The translations under genes were made by a program, and so were the position numbers. A stretch of 29,302 nucleotides of DNA from TCS55 sp964343505 (lineage in GTDB: Bacteria > Fidelibacterota > Marinisomatia > Marinisomatales > TCS55), in the NCBI GenBank assembly GCA_964343505.1, contig CAYFJU010000035.1:1-29302 (forward strand), given 5' to 3'. Numbering within the stretch: the first letter of the stretch is position 1; the number at the start of each line of letters is the position of its first letter. Of the stretch, positions 7,486-16,342 are shown piece by piece. The notes under the pieces were generated by a model that did not search any database, was not told the origin of the DNA, and saw only the letters and a list, made by a program, of their open reading frames with translations.

Positions 7486-7963
7486 GAATTTCCCCCGCGT
7501 GCGTATTGACATTCATTTTCTTATATATTTTTTCAATCCTGCCATTTTTATCAATAACAAAAGTGTGGCGCTTGGCCCAAAACTTGCTTTTGGATCCATA
7601 GGCTGTAGCCGCTTCCTTGTTCCGGTCGGACAACAAGATGAAGGGCAAGTTGTACTTTCTTTTGAAGGCCAATAAGGATTTGGGCGAATCATAACTGATT
7701 CCCAAAACGGAAATACCCGCTTTTTCATATTCTCCGAATGCATCGCGGAACCCGCACGCTTCCTTGATTCATCCGGGCGTATCCGCTTTGGGGAAGAAAT
7801 AAACTACGACCCTTTTCCCGCGGTAATCTTTCAGCGTGACCTTTTTTTTATTCTGGGATAGGAGGGTAAAGTCGGGGGCCATATCACCGACCTTTAATGT
7901 ATCGGCTGACATGCTAAATAAAGAGGTGAACATTGTGAAGAGTAATATACCTGTTTTTGTCAT
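7460..7963 (-). CDS. bcp: Selenocysteine-containing Bcp-type peroxiredoxin (in-frame TGA read as Sec)
   Basis: A single reading frame interrupted only by TGA at 7769-7771. With TGA read as Sec the product is 167 residues. It has a cleavable signal peptide (1-20, ending SMSA), then KVGDMAPDFTLL, VVYFFPKADTPG, Sec65, IKEACGFRD, LGISYDSPKSL and a normal C-terminus. In Bcp/PrxQ enzymes the residue after TPG is the peroxidatic Cys and the Cys five residues later (Cys70 here) is the resolving Cys. So Sec replaces the catalytic thiol and the partner remains. The flanking halves are in frame with no other lesion, and a SECIS-like hairpin follows. Expected role: periplasmic reduction of peroxides. A GTG at 7975 is an alternative start. 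It lies 5-17 bp after the SDR gene in the operon. The alternative is a nonsense mutation or sequencing error. Confidence 0.85.
7736..7762 (-). promoter_or_regulatory. Bacterial SECIS-like stem-loop
   Basis: On the minus strand, directly after the TGA, GCGUGCGG (7759-7752) pairs with CCGC-G-AUGC (7748-7740) with one bulged G and one G-U pair. This leaves a 3-nt apical loop, GUU. GAA/UUC extends the stem by three pairs past a bulged A. The apical loop begins 17 nt after the UGA. The published bacterial SECIS model asks for 16-37 nt, a loop of 3-14 nt with a G in its first two bases, and an upper stem of at least 4 bp; all are met. It lies inside the coding sequence, as expected for SelB-dependent recoding in bacteria. 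Confidence 0.75.
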
Positions 7964-7980
7964 TTGTAAATACACTGATT

Positions 7981-8910
7981 TTATGAATTCAAATATTCAA
8001 GATTTTCTGCTGAAAAGGGGATCGGATCAATATTAAAATTTTGAAATGCCTTCGATCCACTGCAGGTATTTCCTTCTAAGAGCATGGTGAGTTGGTCCCG
8101 TGAAATGGGGAACCAGTCGAAACGGTCTAAGATTGCGGCCGCCATTTTGACCCCAATTGCCGGCGCAGGTATTTTCCATTTCTTTTTCCCGTACGCTGCG
8201 GCAATCATATCAATCAATGCTTTCCATGTGAAGGTGGCTTCGCCTCCCAGTTCAAAAGTTTTTCCAATGGATGCTTCCTGGTCAATTGACTTTGCAAAAC
8301 ACTTGGCTACATCGGCAGCATGGATTGGGGACATGGAAAATTCACCTGCATTTTTGGGGATCAATCCTTCAAAAAATAAGGGTGCCGGTATGGGCATGCT
8401 CAGCATATCCTTTTTCAACTGGGAACAGAATTCCGGTCTGCCTCCGCCGCGGGGATCACCAAAAATGAGGGAAGGCCGGAAGATGGTCCAATCCAAAGCA
8501 GTGTTTTTCAAAACCTGTTCCGCCAGGAATTTGGTTTTTTGATAATCCGTCCCATCCATTTTCACGCCGTTAGCGCTCATGAGAATGAACCGTTTCACAC
8601 CTTTTTCAACCGCCAAACCCATACAATTCCTGGCCCCTATAAAATGGAGGTCCTCAAAGGTGATTCCCTTTCTTGGAAATTCACGTATGATACCGACTAA
8701 GTAAATGACTGCATCAGTACCGACAATTGTTTCAGTGACGGCCTTTTCATCGGATAAATCCCCGATCACTATTTCACATTTTTCAGCTTGAGATAGTTTG
8801 TTTTCACTACCTTCTCGTACAAGGACTCTGGGTGTATACCCCGATGCGATCAATTCGTCAGTTACATAAGAGCCGACAAATCCCGTCCCGCCGAAAAGGG
8901 CCACTTTCAT
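7981..8910 (-). CDS. NAD(P)-binding atypical SDR (NDUFA9-like epimerase/reductase family)
   Basis: A 309-residue cytosolic protein. It has a Rossmann fold with the glycine-rich loop GGTGFVG (7-13), DLSDEKAV after strand 3, and an active-site-like YQKTK (123-127). The family is the atypical SDR group related to complex I subunit NDUFA9 and nucleoside-diphosphate-sugar epimerases. Members bind NAD(P)H and often have unknown substrates, some tied to quinone or lipid redox chemistry. The ATG at 8910 has a strong site (GAGGTGA, about 7 nt spacing) and overlaps the preceding stop by 4 bp (ATGA). It lies immediately upstream of the Sec-peroxiredoxin, so a shared redox role is possible but inferred. 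Confidence 0.85.
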   Translation of the reverse strand: MKVALFGGTGFVGSYVTDELIASGYTPRVLVREGSENKLSQAEKCEIVIGDLSDEKAVTETIVGTDAVIYLVGIIREFPRKGITFEDLHFIGARNCMGLAVEKGVKRFILMSANGVKMDGTDYQKTKFLAEQVLKNTALDWTIFRPSLIFGDPRGGGRPEFCSQLKKDMLSMPIPAPLFFEGLIPKNAGEFSMSPIHAADVAKCFAKSIDQEASIGKTFELGGEATFTWKALIDMIAAAYGKKKWKIPAPAIGVKMAAAILDRFDWFPISRDQLTMLLEGNTCSGSKAFQNFNIDPIPFSAENLEYLNS

Positions 8911-10991
8911 TCGACAATCACCTCATTGAAAAATAGCCAGGCCTTTTTCCCCTTCCCGGGATGCCAGTCCGGGCATTGCCCCAGGTTGGCGATCTTCAAT
9001 TTTAGAAAGCGTGCTTTTTTATTTTCGATTTCAAGGCTGATGGTCTGCTTCATATTTTTATCTTCTGGTTGGGGCGCCGGTTGCTCATGGCCCCCAATGA
9101 CTGTATAGCTTTTTCCATCCAAGGAAGAAAATACCGCTATTTTGGGTGGTGGAAAAATCCAATAATTACTGTCATTCAGTATATTCAATGATACTTTTTT
9201 GACCTCTGTTTCCTGTACCAGGTCCAGGGTGACTTCCGCATCCTTTCCTTCATAACCGAGCCAGGAACCGTCATCATAACTCCTTGAACCCAGGTTTTGG
9301 TCATTCACGGATAAGGCCCCTTTCCCCGGATATTTTCCACTCGGTTCCGGGGACAATATCACATCGGTAAATGGTTGCGTTCGATAAAAGACAGCATGTT
9401 CTAATACCTCTGAAGGTTGCCACCCCGCTTTTCGGGCAAACACATGGATTTCAGTAGTCCGGTCAATGGTAATGGTTTCCCCATCCAATTTTTTCCAATT
9501 CCCAGGGGATTCCTCACCTTTGAATGAATAAAAATAAACCACACCTTTAATCGTTGAATGCAATTTTAAGGGCGTCGGTTTCTCAATAAAACTCAGGTTG
9601 GTGTCAAAACTCGGCTGGGGTAAAACCGCTTCTTTCAACAGGGATTCCTTTCTATCCCCAGTATTTACGTATAACCCCGGGCGGTCATTTATTAAGGTTG
9701 TGACGTGCTCAGTCGTTATGCCCGTCTCCCCCACAAACAATGATTTCAGTTTCATGAACGAGGCAATCTTTCCCAAAGATTTTTTGGATATATTGGTGTT
9801 GAACAGGTTCAGGTGCTCCAGGTTTTCCGCCTTGAGATATTGAAGATCTTTGTCGGATACAGATGTATTTTTTAAATGCAGACGAACTAAATTTTTCAAT
9901 TCGGAAACAAATCGCCAGTCCAATATGTTGGCACCGGAAATATCCAACCATACCACTTGTTTTTTCACCGTTTTCAGGAGGTTGATTTTTCTTTGGTTCA
10001 GGGTATCCTGCCGGTTGAAGTAGGAAACCTGCAGTTGGGGATAATCCGCGGCGATGGGGGTAACCGTAAACCCTGCCTTGACGAGTTCACCAATTTTTTT
10101 CGGGGATACTGCCGGTACATCTGCAAATTGGGGTTTAGCCAAGTCCAGTTTCCGGGATTCCATTTTTTGCACAACCGCCAACATACCAAAGTCGGGATCA
10201 AGATCGGCAACCAACACATCTTTCGGCAGGCCCGAATTGATCCAGATTTTGAGCAATTCAATCTCATTGGGATCCAGCCTTTTTTTACCTTCCGGCGGCA
10301 TAGCATCGTCATGGTTCTCCGGCAGTGAAATCCGACGAATGATTTCACTGGCAGATGCATCACCCTTCACTAAAATTTCTCCACTGACCCCGCCGGTGAG
10401 AATGGTTTCATAACTATCCAGGCTCAATTCACCCTTAAACTTTGTTGCATTGTGGCAGCTTTGACAGTTGGTTTCAAATATTGGAGAAATCACATGGGAA
10501 TATAACGCCATCTCCGCAACGTCCATCTCCCCCATTGATCCCACACCGGGCTCTTCCAAACCCTGGGTGATGAACCCTTTTCCATGGGTGAGTTCACCAC
10601 CCAAGTGTCCGGAGATAAAAATGCTCAAAATTGTTACTGTAAAAAGGGGTAAATAGGTTTTCTTGTGCCGAAAAATAAATGTCACCAATGTGAGCAAGGT
10701 AGTGGTAATGCCCGCCCATTGGTGGGATGATACCGCTTCTAATTCATAGCCACCGCCCCGGGATAGGAAAAATCCTGTGATAATAGCTAAGACACCGCTG
10801 ATAAATCCCAGAATTAAAATAAATGGGACTGATTGTTTCAGATAAGCTTTTCGGCCCGGATCGAAATAACTCACCCATTCCATGATAAAGGCAATGATAA
10901 GAAAACCAATGGGTAAATGAATGACTAATGGATGAAACCGGCCAATCAATTGGACGATGGGATGGTTGATGAGTGGTGATAATTCAGGCAT
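8907..10991 (-). CDS. DUF2231 - Planctomycete-type cytochrome c - LRR - discoidin-like fusion
   Basis: A 694-residue multi-domain envelope protein. Residues 15-135 are a four-helix membrane domain of the DUF2231 kind (FHPLVIHLPIGF, GGELTHGKG). Residues about 165-260 are a PSCyt1-type cytochrome domain with heme motif CQSCH (176-180) and a likely distal Met231 in DAMPPEG. Residues about 340-430 contain leucine-rich-repeat-like units (LEHLNLFNTNISKKSL). The C-terminal 220 residues look like beta-sandwich domains: a chitobiase/Fn3-associated type, then an F5/8-type C-like module. It probably anchors a heme centre at the periplasmic face. It follows the DUF1501 gene by 7 bp and overlaps the SDR gene by 4 bp. 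Confidence 0.85.
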   Translation of the reverse strand: MPELSPLINHPIVQLIGRFHPLVIHLPIGFLIIAFIMEWVSYFDPGRKAYLKQSVPFILILGFISGVLAIITGFFLSRGGGYELEAVSSHQWAGITTTLLTLVTFIFRHKKTYLPLFTVTILSIFISGHLGGELTHGKGFITQGLEEPGVGSMGEMDVAEMALYSHVISPIFETNCQSCHNATKFKGELSLDSYETILTGGVSGEILVKGDASASEIIRRISLPENHDDAMPPEGKKRLDPNEIELLKIWINSGLPKDVLVADLDPDFGMLAVVQKMESRKLDLAKPQFADVPAVSPKKIGELVKAGFTVTPIAADYPQLQVSYFNRQDTLNQRKINLLKTVKKQVVWLDISGANILDWRFVSELKNLVRLHLKNTSVSDKDLQYLKAENLEHLNLFNTNISKKSLGKIASFMKLKSLFVGETGITTEHVTTLINDRPGLYVNTGDRKESLLKEAVLPQPSFDTNLSFIEKPTPLKLHSTIKGVVYFYSFKGEESPGNWKKLDGETITIDRTTEIHVFARKAGWQPSEVLEHAVFYRTQPFTDVILSPEPSGKYPGKGALSVNDQNLGSRSYDDGSWLGYEGKDAEVTLDLVQETEVKKVSLNILNDSNYWIFPPPKIAVFSSLDGKSYTVIGGHEQPAPQPEDKNMKQTISLEIENKKARFLKLKIANLGQCPDWHPGKGKKAWLFFNEVIVE

Positions 10992-10998
10992 CGTTTTC

Positions 10999-12480
10999 TT
11001 AAACCAAGATATCCTTTATCACATGTCCGGAGACATCCGTTAGTCGGTAAGGTCGTCCCTGGAAATGGTAGATCAATTCTTCATGGTCCAGACCGAGAAG
11101 GTGGAGGATGGTAGCCTGTAAATCGTGGATATGGGTTCTCCCCGCTACCCCATGATAACCGATCTCATCTGTTTCTCCATGAGTGATGCCGGGTTTGACG
11201 CCGCCCCCGGCCATCCAAATCGTAAAGGCATCCAGCAAATGGTCCCGGCCTTTATATACCATTTCTTTGCCGCCGCGGTTTTCACGCATGGGGGTCCGGC
11301 CAAATTCTCCGCCCCAAACCACCAGTGTTTCTTCCAGCATTCCCCGCTGTTTCAAATCCAAAATCAGGGCAGTCATAGCTTTGTCCACTTCCCGACAGCG
11401 GTCTTTGAATCCCATGTCTAATGCTTCATTCGCATCGGCGCCGTGGCCATCCCAACCCCAATGATAGAGTTGAATAAACCGGCAGCCCCGTTCCGCCAAT
11501 CGGCGGGCTAAAACACAGTTATTGGCAAAAGAGGATTTCCCCGGCGCCGTTCCATACATTTGATGAACATATTCCGGTTCCTTGGAAATATCCATAGCTT
11601 CCGGCACCGACATCTGCATTTTAAAGGCCATTTCATATTGAGAAATTCGCGTCAGTGTTTCCGGGTCCCCCACTTCCTTAAAATGCTTTTCGTTCAGTTT
11701 ATTGATACCCCTGATCATTTTTTCTTTCAAGCTCCGGTTCAAGTTTTTTGGGTCTGATAAGTACATGACAGGATCACCCTGGCTGCGACACTGCACACCT
11801 TGGTAAATGGAGGGCAGGAATCCGCTGCCCCAAATACTTTTCCCTGCGCTGGGTGTTTTACCACCCGAAACGAGGACGATAAAGGCAGGTAAATTTTCAT
11901 TTTCCGAACCGAGACCATAAGCCACCCAGGATCCTATACTGGGTCTGCCCAAGCGGGAAAATCCTGTGTGAAGAAGGAGTTGGGCCGGGGCATGATTAAA
12001 TTCATCGGTATGCATGGCTTTTAAAAAACTCACTTCATCAACAATACCTGAAAAATGTGGCATCCGATCCGATACCCAAGCCCCAGAGTCGCCATACTGC
12101 TTAAAGGGGTAGAGAGGGCCCAACATTTTTGGTGTCCCTTCAATGAAGGCAAACCGTTTTCCTTCCAACAGAGATTGGGGGCAATCCTGCCCGTCCAATT
12201 TTTGCAAAGCTGGTTTATAGTCAAATAATTCTAATTGGGAGGGCGCCCCGGCCATATGCAAATAAATCACCCGTTTTGCCTTGGGTGCAAACATGGCTGG
12301 TTTTGCTAAGAGAGGCTTACCAAGGTCTACCAGTTTATCTAAACCATTACCGACTTTTTTCCCGCATCCTGTCAACGAGGCCAAGGCAATGGCGCCCAAT
12401 CCGGTCGTGCACTTTTTTAAAAAGTGCCGGCGCGTTTCAAATTCGATTTGTTTCTGGTAAGCCTCTAAATACTTATTCAT
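10999..12480 (-). CDS. DUF1501 family protein, Tat-exported lipoprotein
   Basis: A 493-residue protein with a twin-arginine signal (TRRHFLKK, Arg17-Arg18) that also ends in a lipobox (LTGC, Cys39), so it should be exported folded and lipid-anchored. The body has the DUF1501 alkaline-phosphatase/sulfatase-like pattern: RVIYLHMAGAPSQLELFDYKP, FIQLYHWGWDGHG, VVWGGEFGRTP, DHLLDAF and GVAGRTHIHDLQATILHLLG. DUF1501 genes are almost always paired with DUF1549/DUF1553 genes, as here with a 5-bp gap. The biochemical activity of the pair is not established; sulfate- or phosphate-ester hydrolysis has been suggested from the fold. Confidence 0.93.
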   Translation of the reverse strand: MNKYLEAYQKQIEFETRRHFLKKCTTGLGAIALASLTGCGKKVGNGLDKLVDLGKPLLAKPAMFAPKAKRVIYLHMAGAPSQLELFDYKPALQKLDGQDCPQSLLEGKRFAFIEGTPKMLGPLYPFKQYGDSGAWVSDRMPHFSGIVDEVSFLKAMHTDEFNHAPAQLLLHTGFSRLGRPSIGSWVAYGLGSENENLPAFIVLVSGGKTPSAGKSIWGSGFLPSIYQGVQCRSQGDPVMYLSDPKNLNRSLKEKMIRGINKLNEKHFKEVGDPETLTRISQYEMAFKMQMSVPEAMDISKEPEYVHQMYGTAPGKSSFANNCVLARRLAERGCRFIQLYHWGWDGHGADANEALDMGFKDRCREVDKAMTALILDLKQRGMLEETLVVWGGEFGRTPMRENRGGKEMVYKGRDHLLDAFTIWMAGGGVKPGITHGETDEIGYHGVAGRTHIHDLQATILHLLGLDHEELIYHFQGRPYRLTDVSGHVIKDILV

Positions 12481-12485
12481 GGATA

Positions 12486-14777
12486 CTACTGCCTCGTCAG
12501 GAATTCATCCAAATTTAAAATCGCATTGGCCACCACAGCCATGGGCGTTCCCAGTGATTCACCGGGATTATTCCCGGCCGAATCTTCAAAGGATTCTTTC
12601 AAACTTATGGCCGCTTCCGTATAGACATTTTTGAGTATGTCCACCTCTGTCCATGTGGGTTTCCGCTGCAAGGCCCGTTCAAATACTTCTGTGATTTGCT
12701 GATCCAAATTTCCTTCCGAACTGAAAGATGCCAGCGCATTGGCCGCTTCAATGTAAACAGGATCATTCAAAGTGACCAGTGCCTGCAAGGGTGTATTGGT
12801 ATTGATGCGCCGGTTCACACAAAATTCCCGGCTGGGACTGTCAAAACTCATCATGGATGGATAAGGGCTTGTCCTGCGCCAATAGGTGTAGAGGCCCCGG
12901 CGATGGGCATTTTCTCCAGCAGATTTTTCCCAATTCACGCCATTATAGACTACCTGCCATACGCCGGCCGGCTGAAATGGTTTAACACTGGGACCATAAA
13001 TTTTATCACTCAGCAGTCCCGACACCGCCAAGGCTTGATCTCGTATCTGTTCGGCGCTTAGGCGAATCCGCGGCGCCCGGGCCAGTAAATAGTTATTCGG
13101 GTCTTTTTCCATTTTTTCAGGCGTCACTCTTGAAGACTGGCGGTAGGTAGATGAGGAGACCATCATTTTTATCAGGGGTTTCATCCGCCAATCCAGTTCA
13201 CCCCGGAACTGCAAGGCCAGCCAATCGAGTAATTCCGGGTGGATGGGTGGCGACCCCTGAGAGCCAAAATCTTCCAGGGTTTCTACAATTCCCCGTCCAA
13301 ACAAACGGGCCCAAATCCGGTTCACTGTCACCCGGGCAGTTAGGGGATTTTCACCTGAGACCAGCCATTTTGCCAGAGCAAGCCGATCTAGATCTTCAGT
13401 CTGTTTCATAGGCGGCATGGAAGCGGGTACCCCACTTTCCACTTTCCGGCCCTTGTCCAGCCAATTGCCCCGATTGAAAATGGTTGTTTCCCTGCGTTCA
13501 TCCCCTGCTAATTCTTTCATGATCGGGAGGGTGGTTGCCTTAATGCTATCCAATTCCGTTTCTTTTTTTGACAATTGTGCCCCCCAATGGGGATTCACCT
13601 TATTCTCACTGATCCAGGATCTGATCAGGGCAATTTTGGATTCTTCCTCCTTGGTGTACACATCAATGACCGGTTCATCCGTGGGCTTATCCGTATCGGC
13701 CGTCTGGTTGAAAAAGGAGTAAAACTTGTAGTATTCCTCATGCCTGAAGGGATCGTAGGGGTGACTGTGGCACTGGACACAACCGAATGACATTCCCTGC
13801 CAAACTTCCCAAGTGGTATTGACGCGGTCAATAACAGCGGCTACCCTGAATTCTTCATCGTCAGTGCCACCCTCATCATTATTCATGGTATTCCGATGGA
13901 AAGCGGTGGCGATGATCTGATCATTAGTTGGATTCGGAAGAATATCTCCAGCCAGTTGTTGGATAGTAAATTCATCAAAGGGCATATCAGCATTAAAGGC
14001 ATCAATCAACCAATCTCTGTATTTCCACATTTCGCGGTGGGCGTCCTTTTCATAGCCCTTGGAATCGGCATAGCGAGCCAGATCCAGCCACATGGATGTC
14101 CAGTGTTCCCCGAATCGGGGAGAGGCCAAAAGGCGATCCACCAATTTTTCATAGGCTTCAGGAGAATTATCATTTAAAAACAGGTCACAATCTGCTTTTG
14201 TTGGCGGCAACCCGGTAATGTCCAGGTTGATCCTTCTTAGGAGAGTTGCTTTATCCGCTTCCGGGGATGGGGTCAGTCCTTCATCCTCGAGCCTCGCGAG
14301 GATAAATTGATCAATGGGATTTATTACCCATTTTTCATTATCCACTTCCGGGGGTGATTTTGATTCAGGGGGGATGAAGGCCCAATGGTCCTTCCACTCG
14401 GCGCCCTCGTTAATCCACTGTGTTAAAATATTAATTTCTTCAGCGGTCAATGGATCCGCATCCATGGGCATACGATCATCGGGGTCGTGATGGGTCACCC
14501 GGGCGATGAGTTCACTGTTGGCCGCATCACCGGGAATGATGACACGGTTGCCATTTTTACTTTCGGCAAGAGCTTCTTCTTCGAATAAAAAACTGACACC
14601 GGCCAATTTCTTCACACCGCCATGGCAGGCAATACAGTTATTATTAAGGATGGGTCGAACGTGTTCATTGTAGTCAATGGTCAGGCTGGCCGTTTTAGCC
14701 CCTTTCCCTGAATCGCATGAAATCGCAATAATCGGGAACAGACAACAGAATAAAGATTTTCTGAAATACTGCAGCAA
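12486..14777 (-). CDS. PSCyt1-DUF1549-DUF1553 protein, cytochrome lipoprotein
   Basis: A 763-residue protein. It has a lipoprotein signal (PIIAISC, Cys21), then a Planctomycete-type cytochrome c domain with CIACH (48-52) and a likely distal Met in DRMPMDADPL. The DUF1549 domain starts around NPIDQFILARLEDEGLTPSP, with LDITGLPPT and a second heme-like CVQCH motif. The C-terminal DUF1553 domain contains RVTVNRIWARLFGRG and FGSQGSPPIHPELLDW. The start is TTG at 14777, two bases after the upstream stop, with a weak ribosome-binding site, so translation is probably coupled. It is the usual partner of the neighbouring DUF1501 protein. Confidence 0.93.
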   Translation of the reverse strand: MLQYFRKSLFCCLFPIIAISCDSGKGAKTASLTIDYNEHVRPILNNNCIACHGGVKKLAGVSFLFEEEALAESKNGNRVIIPGDAANSELIARVTHHDPDDRMPMDADPLTAEEINILTQWINEGAEWKDHWAFIPPESKSPPEVDNEKWVINPIDQFILARLEDEGLTPSPEADKATLLRRINLDITGLPPTKADCDLFLNDNSPEAYEKLVDRLLASPRFGEHWTSMWLDLARYADSKGYEKDAHREMWKYRDWLIDAFNADMPFDEFTIQQLAGDILPNPTNDQIIATAFHRNTMNNDEGGTDDEEFRVAAVIDRVNTTWEVWQGMSFGCVQCHSHPYDPFRHEEYYKFYSFFNQTADTDKPTDEPVIDVYTKEEESKIALIRSWISENKVNPHWGAQLSKKETELDSIKATTLPIMKELAGDERRETTIFNRGNWLDKGRKVESGVPASMPPMKQTEDLDRLALAKWLVSGENPLTARVTVNRIWARLFGRGIVETLEDFGSQGSPPIHPELLDWLALQFRGELDWRMKPLIKMMVSSSTYRQSSRVTPEKMEKDPNNYLLARAPRIRLSAEQIRDQALAVSGLLSDKIYGPSVKPFQPAGVWQVVYNGVNWEKSAGENAHRRGLYTYWRRTSPYPSMMSFDSPSREFCVNRRINTNTPLQALVTLNDPVYIEAANALASFSSEGNLDQQITEVFERALQRKPTWTEVDILKNVYTEAAISLKESFEDSAGNNPGESLGTPMAVVANAILNLDEFLTRQ

Positions 14778-14779
14778 AG

Positions 14780-16219
14780 TTATTTTCTGTAATCCAATGG
14801 TGGTTCCCGATCTCCAAGAAGTGAGTAATAATTAAACTTCGGTCCCCGTCGTTCTAACAATTCCTTTTTTGCATTCTTCACTGCTTCCGGGTTGTTGTAC
14901 AGGTCCACGGCCGTTCCGGCGATTGTTTTAGCGGCGTTCATCATGCCTTTCATGCCGATACCCATGCCGCCCGCCGCAACGGCCTGCCATGTATGGGCCG
15001 AAGTTCCGGGAACCCAAGTCGCAGTTCGTAATCCTGCTGTGGGGACCATCCAACTTACATCCCCCACATCAGTAGAGCCCTTTCCTTTATTGAATTTGTA
15101 GGGTTGAATCGTGGCGGCTGAAGAAATTTCTTTATCCGGTGACCTGAGTGTTTTGTAAATCTGTTCCGCAAATTCTTTTTCCTGGCTTGTATATTTTACA
15201 CCACCGATTGACACCAAATTATCATACATGATTTTTTGGGTCACCTCATTCGCCAATACAGGGCGGTTGCCATGAATGATTTCATATTCCATGCGCGTCT
15301 CCGTCCCCAAGGCCGCCCCTTCAGCCGCTTTCACCACACGGGCCCAAATATCCTCCAGGATATCGACATTGAAATCACGGACGTAATAAAAGACCTCTGC
15401 ATAATCGGGTACCACATTGGGCGCATTCCCACCACGTGTGATGACATAATGAATTCGAGATCCATCTGGAATATGTTCACGCATGAGGTTCACCATATGG
15501 TTCATAGCTTCCACTGCGTCCAGGGATGATCGTCCTTTCTCAGGCGCGCCGGCAGCGTGGGCAGAATATCCATGAAAGCGGAATTTGGCTGAGCGGTTGG
15601 CCATAGAAGTTGAAGGACTGGCAGCATTTCGGTCCCCGGCGTGCCAATGGAGGACCACATCCACATCATCAAAAAGGCCGGCCCGGACCATATACACTTT
15701 TCCGGAGCCCCCTTCTTCTGCCGGTGTACCGTAGAGACGAATGGTGCCTTTTTGGCCAGTTTTCTTTAAATAATCTTTCACTGCAATGGCCGCCGCCGTT
15801 GAGGCGGTTCCAAATAAATGATGGCCGCAGGCATGGCCGGCACCACCGTCAATAATGGGTTTTCGTTCCGTGGCCACATCTTGTGAAATACCTGGGAGGG
15901 CATCAAATTCCGCTAAAATACCGATGATAGGTTTCCCTGATCCAAACTCCGCCACAAAGGCCGTGGGTATCTCAGCCACACCGGATTCGATACTAAAGCC
16001 TTCATCGGATAAAGTCTTTTTCAGGAGTCCTGAACTTTTTTCTTCCTGGTACCCCACTTCAGCCCAATTCCAAATGGACTTGGCAATTTTTTCGTATTCC
16101 TTGGCCCGTTTCTCAATGGATCTCTGCACATCCTTTTTATTTAACTTGGCAAAAGTCTGAACTGGAAATAATAATAAAAGTGCCAGAGTAGTGGCAGTAA
16201 AAAGACGCGACAATTTCAA
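14780..16219 (-). CDS. M20-family metallo-amidohydrolase, AbgB-like, exported
   Basis: A 479-residue protein with a signal peptide (1-24, ending QTFA). Metal ligands of the M20 family are visible: AEFDALPG (103-110), GHACGHH (128-134), PAEEGGSGK (166-174) and HWH (191-193). A dimerisation-domain motif, FHGYSAHAA (215-223), follows. Overall length and motifs resemble AbgB, the p-aminobenzoyl-glutamate hydrolase subunit, but the export signal points to a periplasmic amide or peptide substrate. The start is TTG at 16219, fixed by a perfect AGGAGG (16225-16230) five bases upstream. It is the first gene of the nine-gene unit; the promoter should lie in 16231-16342. Confidence 0.9.
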   Translation of the reverse strand: MKLSRLFTATTLALLLLFPVQTFAKLNKKDVQRSIEKRAKEYEKIAKSIWNWAEVGYQEEKSSGLLKKTLSDEGFSIESGVAEIPTAFVAEFGSGKPIIGILAEFDALPGISQDVATERKPIIDGGAGHACGHHLFGTASTAAAIAVKDYLKKTGQKGTIRLYGTPAEEGGSGKVYMVRAGLFDDVDVVLHWHAGDRNAASPSTSMANRSAKFRFHGYSAHAAGAPEKGRSSLDAVEAMNHMVNLMREHIPDGSRIHYVITRGGNAPNVVPDYAEVFYYVRDFNVDILEDIWARVVKAAEGAALGTETRMEYEIIHGNRPVLANEVTQKIMYDNLVSIGGVKYTSQEKEFAEQIYKTLRSPDKEISSAATIQPYKFNKGKGSTDVGDVSWMVPTAGLRTATWVPGTSAHTWQAVAAGGMGIGMKGMMNAAKTIAGTAVDLYNNPEAVKNAKKELLERRGPKFNYYSLLGDREPPLDYRK

Positions 16220-16279
16220 TTTAACCTCCTGTTTTAAATTACCGGAAGTTAGGGGACAGAAATGGAAATCTAAAGATCG

Positions 16280-16329
16280 AAAAAAACCGGGGCATCATCT
16301 TGAAGGGCAGTGTGACGACTCAGCCCCGG
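16280..16329 (-). terminator. Terminator of the DUF5916 gene
   Basis: CCGGGGC (16287-16293) pairs with GCCCCGG (16323-16329) around a long 29-nt loop. On the minus strand it is followed by seven T. It lies 14 bp past the DUF5916 stop and separates that gene from the operon starting at 16219. Confidence 0.75.
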
Positions 16330-16342
16330 CTTTTAGAGAGAC

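Noticed and set aside
7769..7975. Two-fragment or pseudogene reading of the peroxiredoxin (7460-7705 and 7769-7975)
   Set aside because: Both pieces are in the same frame, the only stop is TGA at the catalytic Cys codon, and a SECIS-like hairpin follows. Recoding explains all of this better than random mutation, although sequencing error cannot be excluded here.
10054..10413. Plus- and minus-strand frames of about 120 residues inside the cytochrome fusion gene
   Set aside because: They are shadows of the strongly supported frame 8907-10991, which contains CQSCH and continuous domain motifs.
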